Shown one piece after another: positions 18,102 to 26,779 of a DNA stretch of 64,000 nucleotides (position 1 is the stretch's first letter; each line of letters opens with the position of its first letter). A program made the translations under genes and the position numbers. Under the pieces are notes generated by a model. That model was not told the origin of the DNA, did no database searches, and was given only the letters and a program-made list of their open reading frames with translations. The DNA comes from Maridesulfovibrio sp. (GTDB lineage: Bacteria; Desulfobacterota; Desulfovibrionia; Desulfovibrionales; Desulfovibrionaceae), in contig NZ_OY787459.1 in the NCBI RefSeq assembly GCF_963678865.1, forward strand, positions 3,817,381-3,881,380. The letters run 5' to 3'.

Positions 18102-18719
18102 ATGAATAAGGAAAATCACACAGAAACACGGTGCAATGGCGGTCACGGTCATCATGGTCGGCATGGTCGAGGTCCTTCAAGTTTTTGGATGCAGGACCCG
18201 GATATGGTCTTCATGGGGCTTGCTTTGAAAAATGGGACCACCTTTCTTGAATTAGGCTGCGGTCCCGGAGATTATTGCATTAGGGCAGCACAAACTATTG
18301 GCCCCGAAGGAATGGTCTATGGTCTGGACAGCAATGTTCAGCGGCTCACTGAGCTGGATAATCAGGCAAAGAAGGAGGGATTTAAAAATATCAGGGCTGT
18401 GCTGGGAGATATGCTCGGAGAGCTCCCCTTTGAGGATGACAGCGTGGATTTTTGCCTTATGAGCACCTCCTTGCATTGCGTGAATCTGGAGTTGGAGGGA
18501 CATGGAGTTTTCAAGGAAATCAGACGTGTCCTGAAGTTTTCCGGGCAGGTTGCGGTTCTGGAATGCAAGAAGGAAAAAAGTGACTTCGGTCCGCCGCTGC
18601 ATATGCGTATTTCCGATACAGATATCAAGACTGTAGCTGAACCGCTGGGGTTCAGTGAACTTATGTATATGGATTTGGGTTATAATTATTTGATCCGTCT
18701 AAAGAAAGAGGAAATGTAG
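18102..18719 (+). CDS. Class I SAM-dependent methyltransferase with His-rich N-terminus
   Basis: 205 residues. Motif I FLELGCGPGDY, strand-2 acidic YGLDSNVQRL and RVLKFSGQVAVLE mark a ubiE/COQ5-style fold. The first 25 residues hold CNGGHGHHGRHGRG, a likely metal-binding stretch not needed for the fold. It follows the activase by 20 bases and overlaps the flavodoxin start by one base (TAGTG), so the three are one operon. The substrate is unknown; a metal or metalloid is possible but not shown. Confidence 0.8.
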   Translation: MNKENHTETRCNGGHGHHGRHGRGPSSFWMQDPDMVFMGLALKNGTTFLELGCGPGDYCIRAAQTIGPEGMVYGLDSNVQRLTELDNQAKKEGFKNIRAVLGDMLGELPFEDDSVDFCLMSTSLHCVNLELEGHGVFKEIRRVLKFSGQVAVLECKKEKSDFGPPLHMRISDTDIKTVAEPLGFSELMYMDLGYNYLIRLKKEEM

Positions 18720-19279
18720 TGAATATTCTTAATTTGTACGGCTCGTTGAACGGGCACACTGAAAAGGTTGCCTTTGAAATCGAGAAAGCTGTTGCCGGGG
18801 CTGGACATGCGATCAGGACCGTCAACGTAAAGAAAGATGACAGTGTAATCGATCTGCTGGAATATGATTTAACTTTCATCGGCTCCGGGGTATATACTTG
18901 GCTGCCGGGAAAGCCCGTACTGAACTGGATGGAAAAACAGATGGCCCATGCCCGTAAGAATGATCTGATCCTGCCCGGTTCGCCGCGCGTGCCGGGTAAA
19001 TTCGTCTGCGTGTATTGCACCTATGCCGGACCGCACACCGGTGAAGCTGAGGCAGTTCCAGCTCTCAAGTACATGGGGCAGCTTTTTGATCACCTTGGGA
19101 TTACCGTGGCGGATGAATGGAGCGTGGTCGGGGCGTTTGTCCCAGAAAAAATGCGTCATTTCAACGCATCCGGGCGGCTTGGGAATATCGAAGGACGGCC
19201 CAATGCTGAAGATTTGAAGCAGGTGCGTGAAAAAACGGGCGGTTTGCTGGAATCAATCAGGAGCTATAGTGTGGTTTAA
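18719..19279 (+). CDS. Flavodoxin-family protein
   Basis: 186 residues; starts at GTG inside the previous stop, behind GAGGAA. The FMN phosphate loop is YGSLNGHTEKVA (N-terminal) and the fold continues with LTFIGSGVYTWLPG and FVCVYCTYAGPHTGEAEAVP. It probably carries electrons at low potential, which would fit feeding the upstream activase; that link is inferred from the operon only. Confidence 0.82.
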   Translation: MNILNLYGSLNGHTEKVAFEIEKAVAGAGHAIRTVNVKKDDSVIDLLEYDLTFIGSGVYTWLPGKPVLNWMEKQMAHARKNDLILPGSPRVPGKFVCVYCTYAGPHTGEAEAVPALKYMGQLFDHLGITVADEWSVVGAFVPEKMRHFNASGRLGNIEGRPNAEDLKQVREKTGGLLESIRSYSVV

Positions 19280-19556
19280 AGATATTGGGGAAAGCCAGTA
19301 AGGGGCCTTATTGATGCTTCTTTCTTGTTTTGGGGGACCTCGGCTGCGCTGGCGCATAGAAGGGCAGGGGATGTATAGCTCCGTCCCCTTGCTCCCAAGG
19401 AAAGCAGACTACCAAACACCGCAACAAGAGCTAGGATTGGAATCAGCGAAGAAATCGGAATCAGAGTCTACGATCAATAATATCATAGACTTACTCCGTA
19501 ATGTCAAAATCGGGTGGGGAACCGCAGTGGTTCCCCGACTGGTTCCCCAAAAGAAA

Positions 19557-19586
19557 AAGGACTCACGATTTTCATCGTAAGTCCTT
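19557..19586 (-). terminator. Terminator of the tRNA-Val remnant, copy 2
   Basis: AAGGACTTACG / CGTGAGTCCTT hairpin plus a T run, read on the minus strand, directly after the tRNA 3' end. Confidence 0.8.
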
Positions 19587-19594
19587 GAATTCTC

Positions 19595-19640
19595 TGGTAG
19601 GCACGAGCAGCTTTGAACTGCTGACCTCTTGCGTGTCAAG
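19595..19640 (-). repeat. tRNA-Val(GAC) 3' fragment, attachment site copy 2
   Basis: Same structure as copy 1: anticodon loop TTGACAC, full T arm and CCA end on the minus strand. It is identical to copy 3 across the tRNA part. Upstream, the 5' half of a tRNA is not found (no D arm or acceptor 5' strand). Confidence 0.82.
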
Positions 19641-19839
19641 CACAGGCTAACGGTCTTAATAGCTTGAATTTATTGGTCTATTTTTCTTGAGGGTCAACAT
19701 TTTTCAGTGATGTTATAGGGGTGTTATAGGCATTGGTTGACCATCGGTTGACCGTCCCGGTTGACCTTGCTTTTTGAGGATGATTCTGGGACTCGTGGAG
19801 TGGTGTTGAAGATGGTTTTCATGCGTGCCGCATCTCCGA

Positions 19840-20406
19840 TCATCCAATCATTTTATGTTTAAATCCAAACGCAACACATCCCTTATTTGCTACGTGCATT
19901 TTATATTCATCAAGAAAGCACCAATTAATATCTATAGATTTATCTTGATGCGTTTTAAATCCTGACAGCATAGCACGAACGGATAATTCTGGAGGCATCC
20001 TGTACGAATCTCCAATTAAGGTTGTAGCGATTGAATTGATTCCTTCGCGCAAGGCTAGGCCAACTCCATTCTGAATTGCTTTCGCTAGAATTGATTCGCA
20101 CTTGTCTGGACTGAAAATTTCCCCATTTACGTGGTGCGGTAGTGCAGAAATGATGAGAAGCCTATTCCAAGGCAGATCATATTCATCAACTTCAATAAAT
20201 TTAGCGTCACCAAAAGGAATCGGCTTATGACAAAGGATTTCTTCAAATAAGCCCATCCGCTCCTGTGGAGTTTCACATGGTATAGTTTTTCTGAGAGCGG
20301 TTGCAGCTGCACATCCACCAAAGGCACAGATATTACCATCCACTGGTCCGATCAAGGCATCTGATCTGACTTTTGATATGTCGTTTTTGTGTATGGTTAT
20401 TTTCAT
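19840..20406 (-). CDS. Macro-domain-like protein
   Basis: 189 residues from the ATG at 20406 (28 bases after the DksA-like gene; longer starts overlap that gene). The pattern KVRSDALIGPVDGNICAFGG, then LLIISALPHH and GVGLALREGINSIATTLIG, resembles macro domains that bind ADP-ribose or its derivatives. The usual N-A-A/N motif is replaced, so binding is uncertain. It is the last gene of the minus-strand CHAT operon. Confidence 0.5.
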   Translation of the reverse strand: MKITIHKNDISKVRSDALIGPVDGNICAFGGCAAATALRKTIPCETPQERMGLFEEILCHKPIPFGDAKFIEVDEYDLPWNRLLIISALPHHVNGEIFSPDKCESILAKAIQNGVGLALREGINSIATTLIGDSYRMPPELSVRAMLSGFKTHQDKSIDINWCFLDEYKMHVANKGCVAFGFKHKMIG

Positions 20407-20434
20407 CTCATGACTTGTTATTTTAGTACGTGAT

Positions 20435-20737
20435 TTACTGAGCACATCTTTCACATCGAATGGTCTCATGATTTTCCTCAAGTCTTGCCTTCGGAATTGT
20501 CTCACCACAGTCTATACATGCTCCATAGAGTCCCATTTCATGTGTCGCAAGAGCGGAATTTACTTCCTTGAGGTTGGCCTTCAACTCATTCATTCGCTTT
20601 GCTGTAAATGGATCGTCTGCCGCAGATACAAATTTTTCAATTTTTTGTTCAAGATCATGTTGCATATCTGTAAGTCTGCGTTCTTGGTTCGCATAAAAAT
20701 CGTCTGAGCTTTTGGAAGATCTATGTTTTGTTGACAT
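20435..20737 (-). CDS. DksA/TraR-family zinc-finger protein
   Basis: 100 residues with a helical N-terminal half and a C4 zinc finger C74-x2-C77-x17-C95-x2-C98 (GACIDCGETIPKARL). TraR/DksA proteins enter the secondary channel of RNA polymerase and change promoter choice. The short size is closer to TraR/YbiI-type proteins on mobile DNA than to housekeeping DksA. It lies 29 bases downstream of the CHAT gene in the same operon. Confidence 0.88.
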   Translation of the reverse strand: MSTKHRSSKSSDDFYANQERRLTDMQHDLEQKIEKFVSAADDPFTAKRMNELKANLKEVNSALATHEMGLYGACIDCGETIPKARLEENHETIRCERCAQ

Positions 20738-20766
20738 AATGCAGTTAGGTTAGAAGTTACAACAAA

Positions 20767-22935
20767 TTAACCATTTGCGATGATGTAATACGGAGCCCAG
20801 TAGTAGGGAAGCTTATATTTCGATTTAAGCTTGTTTACTGCGATATGAAATGCTTCAGTAACATCTTTTTTATTCTTCAAAGTGGTATAAAATTCCCGGA
20901 CAAATTCACCCGCTGACTTGGAATCAACTTCCCAGAGAGTTAAAATCAAATATTTGTTGTCGTTAATCAAAAGCGGACGCAGGATACCGAGTATTTCACT
21001 TGAATTCTTTACGTCATTTCTTGTTTTCCCTGTGGTGCAGGCTGCGGTAAAAATTAGTTCCTTGTTTTTCAGCTGGGAAAATTTGGCCATTTCCTTTGCA
21101 TAAAGAAAGGTGTCATCAGCAAAGAGGAGTTTTGATGCTTCCGGTTCAGTATAGTCGAATATTCCATGGGTGGATAGATGGACTATGTTTGCCTGAATTT
21201 CTGAGGAAAGGTTTTCCAGTGTGGCCTTTTCATGCGCAAAGAACTGTCCGTCAGGGTAAAGGGTTTGCAAGTATGAAAGCTCTTCATCTGCATCCGGTAA
21301 GGGCTCGTACATGTTGCTGCTGGGATTGAAATATCCTGCTAAAGCGACATCCTTCATTTTATTGTGCGGTGCAATCATGAATGCATTTAAAACTCTGACA
21401 GATGATACACCAAGGTAGGCTCCAATAGGATGGCTGGAAATCCATTTATCGGTTGAGATAATTGTATTAGCTGCGATTCTACCGGGGATAACAGATTTGA
21501 TGGTTCTTATATCACGGACAGCGGGCATCTCGAAATCGACTATGCGTTCATAGCAATTTTCCAACGCCTCTTTCATGCGCAGGGACTCCTTTTCAGACAA
21601 CCGTTTCATGTTAATAGAGTTCTTATCTTTCACCGTGATGTACGTATTGCTGTAGATTGGAATCTCAATACTTGTTTTGCTGTGTTTAGATTTACGTACG
21701 AGAGATCTGACAGACGTATAAGTATTTGCCAGTTCGGTTTTGGCGTGATCTAAAGTTATTTTTCTGGTTTTTTCTGCGTCTGCACGAACATAAAAATCAA
21801 TCAATGAAGGTGTGTTTGAAAGTTTCTGTTTGAAAGTATCGTAGTCCGGCAGGTCCGAATTGGTGGTCATTGTATCACTAATTGATTTGTTTTCAGCGTA
21901 CATGCTCGCCTTATCTTCAAGGATCATGCGGGATTTGTTAAGCGAGATGTAGTATAAAGCTTTCGTAAAATCCTTTTGTTTGTAGTAGGCATCAACGAGA
22001 TTATTGATGTATGAATTGATCAGTTTATTATATGCCCACCTGTGCGTGCTGCTTTCGATATTTAAATATGGTTTTAAAACAATTTTAAAAGCCAATTCTT
22101 CGAAAAGTACATTTGATGTTTTGAGGTAAGTAGCATGCAGATAATTTGAAATGGCTAGAAAATTTATTTCGTCCAGATCTACATCATCCAAGTTGATTTC
22201 ATCATTAAGGAAAAATGTGTATCCATCAGCAATCCAGTCTGTACTTCCGGTTGCCTTGTATAGTTCGTATTCCCCCCTGATTAATCTGGATATGAGTTCA
22301 TTTTTAGTCTGCATATCTAAAGCTCTGGCAATGTCATGCTGAACAGCCGAAATATGATTTACAAGTTGCTCTTTTGTATATGTTTTACCTGTGAATTTAC
22401 TGCCTTCTTTTAGCAAACTTTCATTCTGGTCCAGTCTTTTTTGGGCATGCTTACGAATCTGGACATATGACGGGTCAAAGTACTTCTCCTTATATGACGG
22501 TACAGCAAGAAGGACATTGTTAGCCGAGTAATGTTTTAATTTGTATTTTGAATCTGTACATTCAGATGAAATCTCAAGAAGATCCTGATCAGCCTTTGCA
22601 GCTTTTTCAAGCTCAAGGGTATTGTAGCTGTACAGGTCTGCAAGTTGGTTAAGAATAAGAGCTTTTGCACAGTTGTCCTGTTGATTATCCAGTTCTCCCA
22701 GCAGCAGACTGTCTGCTTGAACGAAATCCTTTTGCTCTTTAGCTGCTGTGATGCTGTTTATGGTTTCAATTTGGTGTTGTATGGATGTGTCTTGGATTCC
22801 GAATTGGGTTTTGGAGAACTTGTAATCAGTTAAATAATATTTACTCAAGTCCTGGTTTTGAAATCCGCAGCTTGAAAGTGAAAATATTACCAATAAAATT
22901 ATGTGTATATGACGAGTATCGTGTCCTTTTTTCAT
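20767..22935 (-). CDS. CHAT-domain protease, lipoprotein
   Basis: 722 residues. The N-terminus has a signal peptide with lipobox LSSC (about residue 24), so it should be anchored in the envelope. The middle (about 50-480) is helical and TPR-like. The C-terminal CHAT domain (caspase fold) has the catalytic pair H590 (HLSTHG) and C633 (FTAACTTG) and ends YYWAPYYIIANG, as CHAT proteins do. Most CHAT proteases are cytosolic effectors; a lipoprotein form is unusual. It lies 3 bases after the upstream lipoprotein gene. Confidence 0.85.
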   Translation of the reverse strand: MKKGHDTRHIHIILLVIFSLSSCGFQNQDLSKYYLTDYKFSKTQFGIQDTSIQHQIETINSITAAKEQKDFVQADSLLLGELDNQQDNCAKALILNQLADLYSYNTLELEKAAKADQDLLEISSECTDSKYKLKHYSANNVLLAVPSYKEKYFDPSYVQIRKHAQKRLDQNESLLKEGSKFTGKTYTKEQLVNHISAVQHDIARALDMQTKNELISRLIRGEYELYKATGSTDWIADGYTFFLNDEINLDDVDLDEINFLAISNYLHATYLKTSNVLFEELAFKIVLKPYLNIESSTHRWAYNKLINSYINNLVDAYYKQKDFTKALYYISLNKSRMILEDKASMYAENKSISDTMTTNSDLPDYDTFKQKLSNTPSLIDFYVRADAEKTRKITLDHAKTELANTYTSVRSLVRKSKHSKTSIEIPIYSNTYITVKDKNSINMKRLSEKESLRMKEALENCYERIVDFEMPAVRDIRTIKSVIPGRIAANTIISTDKWISSHPIGAYLGVSSVRVLNAFMIAPHNKMKDVALAGYFNPSSNMYEPLPDADEELSYLQTLYPDGQFFAHEKATLENLSSEIQANIVHLSTHGIFDYTEPEASKLLFADDTFLYAKEMAKFSQLKNKELIFTAACTTGKTRNDVKNSSEILGILRPLLINDNKYLILTLWEVDSKSAGEFVREFYTTLKNKKDVTEAFHIAVNKLKSKYKLPYYWAPYYIIANG

Positions 22936-22938
22936 GCC

Positions 22939-24132
22939 TTACTCAAGTGTTGTAGACTTTATTCCTGTGGTAACATTTAGTTTCTGTAGAGAGTTAATCA
23001 AAAAGGACACGTTATCTTTAGTTAGTTGAGTCAAAAGTTTATGATGTCTTGATTTATTAAAGAATGATGACATAGCAAACATAGGGTTATTGAAACCTTT
23101 TGATGTCATTTTTTTAATTGTTTCTATGTCATAAAAAGCAATTTTGCTTTCATCGGCATAAGCTGATTCCACATTCACTCTTTTTATATTTTGAAATCCT
23201 TTAGAATAACTCTTAAGGACAACTGTATAGAATTCAAATTGAGAACAATTAGGGGATATTACGTAGTTAACTGTATTGTTTAATTTCAATATGACATCGT
23301 TGTAAAAATCAACATCATATATATTGTATTCGCCTGAAAAATATTTTGCATAATGAGTGTTCTGTTCTTCCATTCTTTTTGTTAGCTGATAAATATCTGC
23401 AGTATAGGGATGGGTAGAAGATAACCTTTTTTTCAGTCCCTCGAATTGTTTTTCGTTAAAATCCATATTAACTTCTTTTAATTTTTCTAACTTGTTAAGT
23501 TTTTTTAAAAAAAAGTGATGATATTTTCGAGTTTCATCGAAAGAACAGAGATTAAAGTGTTGGGATAATTTTGAGTGTATTTTTTTAGTTAAATCCCAGT
23601 TTGGTGTTAATTCCCTTCCGTTAAATACATAAATTGGCTCTAATATAGCTTTACCATTACGTAAATTTTCTTTTGTAACTTCTAAGGAAACTAAGTCTAA
23701 AGTTAATATGCCTCGAAACGAATTAGTAACATTTTCCATAAGGTTACTAGAGCGTAATTCCTTAATATTTATTTTTTCCCAAGTGTCGAATTCATCATCT
23801 TTGAGGATTATTTTATTATCTATGACATCATCCCTATTGTAATATATAAGATAGCTCTCTTGAGAAAAAGACTTAGCATATTTTTCAGAAAAAGTAACTT
23901 TCCTATGATATACAGCTATACTTCTACCATCGCTAAATTCTTTTTTTACGTCTGGTTCTCCCAGTTTATCAATCACATCAGAACGTTTGGCACCAATAAC
24001 TGCAAAATTAGTTAAATCTTCTTTCCTGCTAAAATTGTCTAGCTGTGCGTAGGTTTTCTTTTGTATTTCCAGATATCCCGGAGAACAGCTGCTTATAACA
24101 AAAATATAAAATATTAAAATAAAAATACGCAT
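22939..24132 (-). CDS. Lipoprotein of unknown function
   Basis: 397 residues, signal peptide with lipobox ISSC at about residue 16. I do not recognise the mature domain. It is polar, helical and rich in Lys and Asn, with an early VIGAKRSDVIDKLGEPD stretch like the SmpA/BamE-type motif seen in small outer-membrane lipoproteins. It is very AT-rich. The start follows a strong GAGGGGAAG site. It sits between the DUF4384 and CHAT genes, so it is likely a partner in the same envelope module. Confidence 0.65.
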   Translation of the reverse strand: MRIFILIFYIFVISSCSPGYLEIQKKTYAQLDNFSRKEDLTNFAVIGAKRSDVIDKLGEPDVKKEFSDGRSIAVYHRKVTFSEKYAKSFSQESYLIYYNRDDVIDNKIILKDDEFDTWEKINIKELRSSNLMENVTNSFRGILTLDLVSLEVTKENLRNGKAILEPIYVFNGRELTPNWDLTKKIHSKLSQHFNLCSFDETRKYHHFFLKKLNKLEKLKEVNMDFNEKQFEGLKKRLSSTHPYTADIYQLTKRMEEQNTHYAKYFSGEYNIYDVDFYNDVILKLNNTVNYVISPNCSQFEFYTVVLKSYSKGFQNIKRVNVESAYADESKIAFYDIETIKKMTSKGFNNPMFAMSSFFNKSRHHKLLTQLTKDNVSFLINSLQKLNVTTGIKSTTLE

Positions 24133-24274
24133 TACTTCCCCTCTTTTTAGTCATTATGAAAAAGTATCCCTATACAATTAGACTACATCCAAGGCGTAAT
24201 ATTCTGCGCCCTTCTCACCAACTCCCCCCTTTCTTCCTGTTATGATTTAAATAACATAATGCCATCCCTTACTT

Positions 24275-25741
24275 TCACTTACCCGTCCTCAAATACAAAC
24301 CATCCCGAAACAACCGAGCCCCGGACATCGCCGCAGCACCATGAAAATAATCCACTAAATCCAAAGGATTGATTCTTTTCAATTTAGCGATTTTCTTCTG
24401 GTCCTTTTGGGTTCGTCTAATGCTTCTTGTTCCTTTATGAATATTAACGGCATCCACTTCCACGGTTAACTCTGGAAGCGGGATATTTTTGTCTGATGCG
24501 AAAACCAGAATATTGTCAGTTCCGCATGGAGCTTCCGGTGTGCATTCTACAATTATTTCTGTTCCAGCTTCTTCTGGTGGAATTGTGTACAAAGTTTTTG
24601 GTTGCAAGAAATTGGTAGGGTCTTCTTCGGTTGGGAAAATCAGATTTATGTTGTTGTCACTGTCCACAGCGTAAATGTACACATAGAGAGGTGCTGCAAC
24701 TTGAACGAACAGAGTAACGATTTCCCCTGCACGGTATGTAACATCCACATCTCCTTTTGTGGTGAAAATCCTGATCATATTGTCAGGTAAGGGCTGAGAG
24801 GTATGCAAACCCAATATACTAGCCTGTTTTTTTGCTTGCTCATCTTCAGTAGGAAGGCTGATCATCGCGAGTGGGATTATCTCTTCGCTTGAGGAGATAA
24901 TTTTTCCATCATGATCAACTATCTCAAAATTCACAGTCACATGATCTGCGCTGATGTAGTATTTCCCCTCTAGAATTGCTTCAGAGTCGGTGACAATAGT
25001 CTGACTTCCTTTTAGGTTGCTGACTTTTTTTGCCTTGCGCTTAAGTGCTCGAGTTCCTCTTTGGGCAACAGGGATTGGTCTTGCGATAATGATTGAATCA
25101 TACTTCGCAATTTCATTTTTGATCTTGAAGAGAAAATTTTCAGAAAACGGTGAGGTTGACTTTAGCTTTGCATCAACAAGCGGATTAATAAATACGCTTA
25201 TTTTTTTATCATTCATCAAGTGCGAATTGAACATGCTTGGAGAACAGGCAAGATCGGATGCAATATTTACAGTCTTCGTCCTTAGATTTTCTTTTAAAAG
25301 CTCTGGTGATATTTGTTTGTTTTCAATGCTAGATGTAAAATTTAATGTTTTTCCATCACAAGTCTTTTCAACATTAAAGAAGAAGGACGTTTTGTCTCCC
25401 TCATCAAGAAAAGAACCTGTGAGAATATAGTCTGGGTTGTCGGCTGTAATATCGAATCCACTGGAACTGAGTTCTGATCTCAAATAGAGAGCTAAGTGAG
25501 TGGATAGCACTGGAACTGTTTTATCTAAAGAATTTGTAAAGCTTCTTGGCTTGAAATATATTTTTCCAGCAGGAATTTTTTTAGTGATTTGCTGAGCTAT
25601 TTCTTGAGAAAGTTCTTCTGGCGAAGAAGGAGATAAAAAAGAAAACGCTTGTACATTTTTGGGATCTGATAAGGCAATTAAAGCAATTAATAGCAAGTAA
25701 ATAAGTTGGTTGAGTCTTTTGTTGATGCAGTTGATCGTCAT
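24275..25741 (-). CDS. Secreted DUF4384-domain protein
   Basis: 488 residues with a signal peptide (cleavage near NVQA-FSF, about 33). The first half is a TolB-N/FlgO-like module (AQQITKKIPAGKIYF). Near 310-430 is a DUF4384 domain: VDVTYRAGEIVTLFVQ, LYVYIYAVDSDNNINLIFP. DUF4384 is known to accompany caspase-like peptidases and kinases. As first gene of the operon it probably senses or presents a substrate to the CHAT lipoprotein in the periplasm; this is inference from context. The start has no strong ribosome binding site. Confidence 0.75.
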   Translation of the reverse strand: MTINCINKRLNQLIYLLLIALIALSDPKNVQAFSFLSPSSPEELSQEIAQQITKKIPAGKIYFKPRSFTNSLDKTVPVLSTHLALYLRSELSSSGFDITADNPDYILTGSFLDEGDKTSFFFNVEKTCDGKTLNFTSSIENKQISPELLKENLRTKTVNIASDLACSPSMFNSHLMNDKKISVFINPLVDAKLKSTSPFSENFLFKIKNEIAKYDSIIIARPIPVAQRGTRALKRKAKKVSNLKGSQTIVTDSEAILEGKYYISADHVTVNFEIVDHDGKIISSSEEIIPLAMISLPTEDEQAKKQASILGLHTSQPLPDNMIRIFTTKGDVDVTYRAGEIVTLFVQVAAPLYVYIYAVDSDNNINLIFPTEEDPTNFLQPKTLYTIPPEEAGTEIIVECTPEAPCGTDNILVFASDKNIPLPELTVEVDAVNIHKGTRSIRRTQKDQKKIAKLKRINPLDLVDYFHGAAAMSGARLFRDGLYLRTGK

Positions 25742-25986
25742 GGTCGTTTTGTGGTATTTTTATAGGTTAATGCTGATTTTTAATTTAAGTACATTGCTAA
25801 GCTTATTTTTTCAATATGAACTTTATGCCGCTTTAAGCTTTGGTCGGTAAGAATATAATCAGCTCCACAGACCACACCACTAACGTCAGCACCAGCACCC
25901 ATCGATCTGATCCACAGAATCATCAAAAAAATCGAAAGATAATCAAATCACCCCAGTGACCAAATCAAACCAATCAGGATAACCTT

Positions 25987-26019
25987 CAATTTTCATGATT
26001 ATTTAACAGTATGAAATTG
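25987..26019 (+). promoter_or_regulatory. Conserved leader hairpin before DUF6573 copy 1
   Basis: CAATTTTCAT and ATGAAATTG form an inverted repeat around an AT loop, just upstream of the GGGAG ribosome binding site. About 80 bases upstream of both DUF6573 genes are conserved, including this dyad (second copy 32239-32280). The rest of 25742-25986 holds no gene. Confidence 0.5.
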
Positions 26020-26033
26020 AGGGAGAAATCTTG

Positions 26034-26432
26034 ATGGTTATTCATTGTGATCTACTGTTGCGGATGGTCTATTCCTATACCCGCAAACAGGCAATCGAAG
26101 ACGGAAATTTAATTGATGTGACCGAACAGGCGAAGGAAACCGGATTCAAGGTTCCAGTGGCTGTTTCACTGAACCTGTATGAAAGATACATCACTCCACC
26201 GAAAGGACTTGAAGGCGAAGGGCAGAGCGTTACTGGTCGGCTCCATGACCTGTTCAGCATGTGCTTGTTAGCGATACAGGATAAGCAAAATGAGAGCAGG
26301 ATAAGCTTTCAGGTCTTATTCTTAACCAAGGGAACGCCGAGGACCCTTGAAGAAGTAGAGGTCGTCTGCCAGTGCGGGCCGGATGATGACATGAAGCCCT
26401 GTATTACCCTGATGCTGGCGGATGATGATTAG
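26034..26432 (+). CDS. DUF6573-family protein, copy 1
   Basis: 132 residues starting at ATG 26034. Family pattern YSYTRKQAIEDGNLIDVTEQAKETG, then KVPVAVSLNLYERYI and FLTKG. DUF6573 proteins are small accessory proteins common on plasmids, phages and islands; their role is unknown. A nearly identical copy lies at 32293-32691. Each copy lies at the right end of its island, which makes it a marker of island structure. Confidence 0.85.
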   Translation: MVIHCDLLLRMVYSYTRKQAIEDGNLIDVTEQAKETGFKVPVAVSLNLYERYITPPKGLEGEGQSVTGRLHDLFSMCLLAIQDKQNESRISFQVLFLTKGTPRTLEEVEVVCQCGPDDDMKPCITLMLADDD

Positions 26433-26695
26433 GTCGCTGGTAAAATGAATAAACAGGTGTAGCAGTAGGCATTGGTCTTTTCAACGCTTCCGAGAGACCG
26501 CTTGCCTGAAAAGCAAGGCGTCAGGGAAGTATGTTGTTTTAGCGAAGAAACGATATCTTGAGAGATTTGGTCAATAAATACAGATGTTTTATTTCGCCGT
26601 GGGGCAGGGCTAATGCAACAGCCAGAGGATTAAAAATAGCCGGGGGTCAACATGTAGACCCCTGTTGACCCTAAAATGTTGACCCCAAACGCAAA

Positions 26696-26725
26696 AAGGA
26701 CTCACGATTTTCATCGTAAGTCCTT
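26696..26725 (-). terminator. Terminator of the tRNA-Val remnant, copy 3
   Basis: Same AAGGACTTACG / CGTGAGTCCTT hairpin with T run on the minus strand. Confidence 0.8.
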
Positions 26726-26733
26726 GAATTATC

Positions 26734-26779
26734 TGGTAGGCACGAGCAGCTTTGAACTGCTGACCTCTTGCGTGTCAAG
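26734..26779 (-). repeat. tRNA-Val(GAC) 3' fragment, attachment site copy 3
   Basis: Anticodon loop, T arm, acceptor 3' strand and CCA on the minus strand; identical to copy 2 in the tRNA part. It marks the left end of a third element that carries the phosphorothioation operon. The matching right end and the intact tRNA gene were not found in the window. Confidence 0.82.

Larger units (their letters stand above)
5959..19594. mobile_element. Genomic island 1 between tRNA-Val attachment copies 1 and 2
   Basis: About 13.6 kb bounded by two tRNA-Val 3' fragments in the same orientation. Just inside each border are copies of GGTTCCCC or its complement (6099-6106 and 6111 on the left; 19516-19523, 19529-19536, 19541-19548 on the right), as expected for arm-type integrase sites. 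No integrase is encoded inside, so the island is fixed, decayed, or moved by an enzyme supplied from elsewhere. The gap 6005-6355 holds the left arm repeats and an AT-rich leader ending in the ribosome binding site of the first gene. Confidence 0.6.
19553..19798. repeat. Long direct repeat A (partner at 26692-26937)
   Basis: About 245 bases that match the second copy closely. It holds the tRNA terminator, the tRNA-Val fragment, a degenerate AT-rich stretch, GGGTCAAC, two TGTTATAGG boxes and three tandem GGTTGACC boxes (19735, 19746, 19759). The GGTTGACC boxes look like arm-type integrase sites inside the left end of island 2. The rest of the 19280-19552 gap holds the right arm of island 1 and no supportable gene. 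Confidence 0.8.
19595..26733. mobile_element. Genomic island 2 between tRNA-Val attachment copies 2 and 3
   Basis: About 7.1 kb flanked by the long direct repeats. GGTTGACC-type boxes lie just inside both borders (three on the left; GGGGTCAAC 26643, GTTGACCC 26664, GTTGACCCC 26678 on the right). It carries the CHAT operon on the minus strand and a DUF6573 gene on the plus strand. It has no integrase. It is clearly AT-richer than island 1. Confidence 0.65.

Noticed and set aside
19311..19580. Plus-strand open frame of 89 codons across the right arm of island 1
   Set aside because: It runs through the repeat boxes, terminator and into the attachment region, has no good ribosome binding site and no protein-like pattern.
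19735..19766. CRISPR-like array of GGTTGACC repeats
   Set aside because: Units are 8 bases with spacers of 3 to 5 bases, only three copies, and no cas genes; they fit integrase arm sites.
20767..25741. Reading the CHAT operon as a gasdermin or type III-E CRISPR (Craspase) system
   Set aside because: No gasdermin-like gene, Cas7-11 or CRISPR repeat is present, and the protease carries a lipobox.
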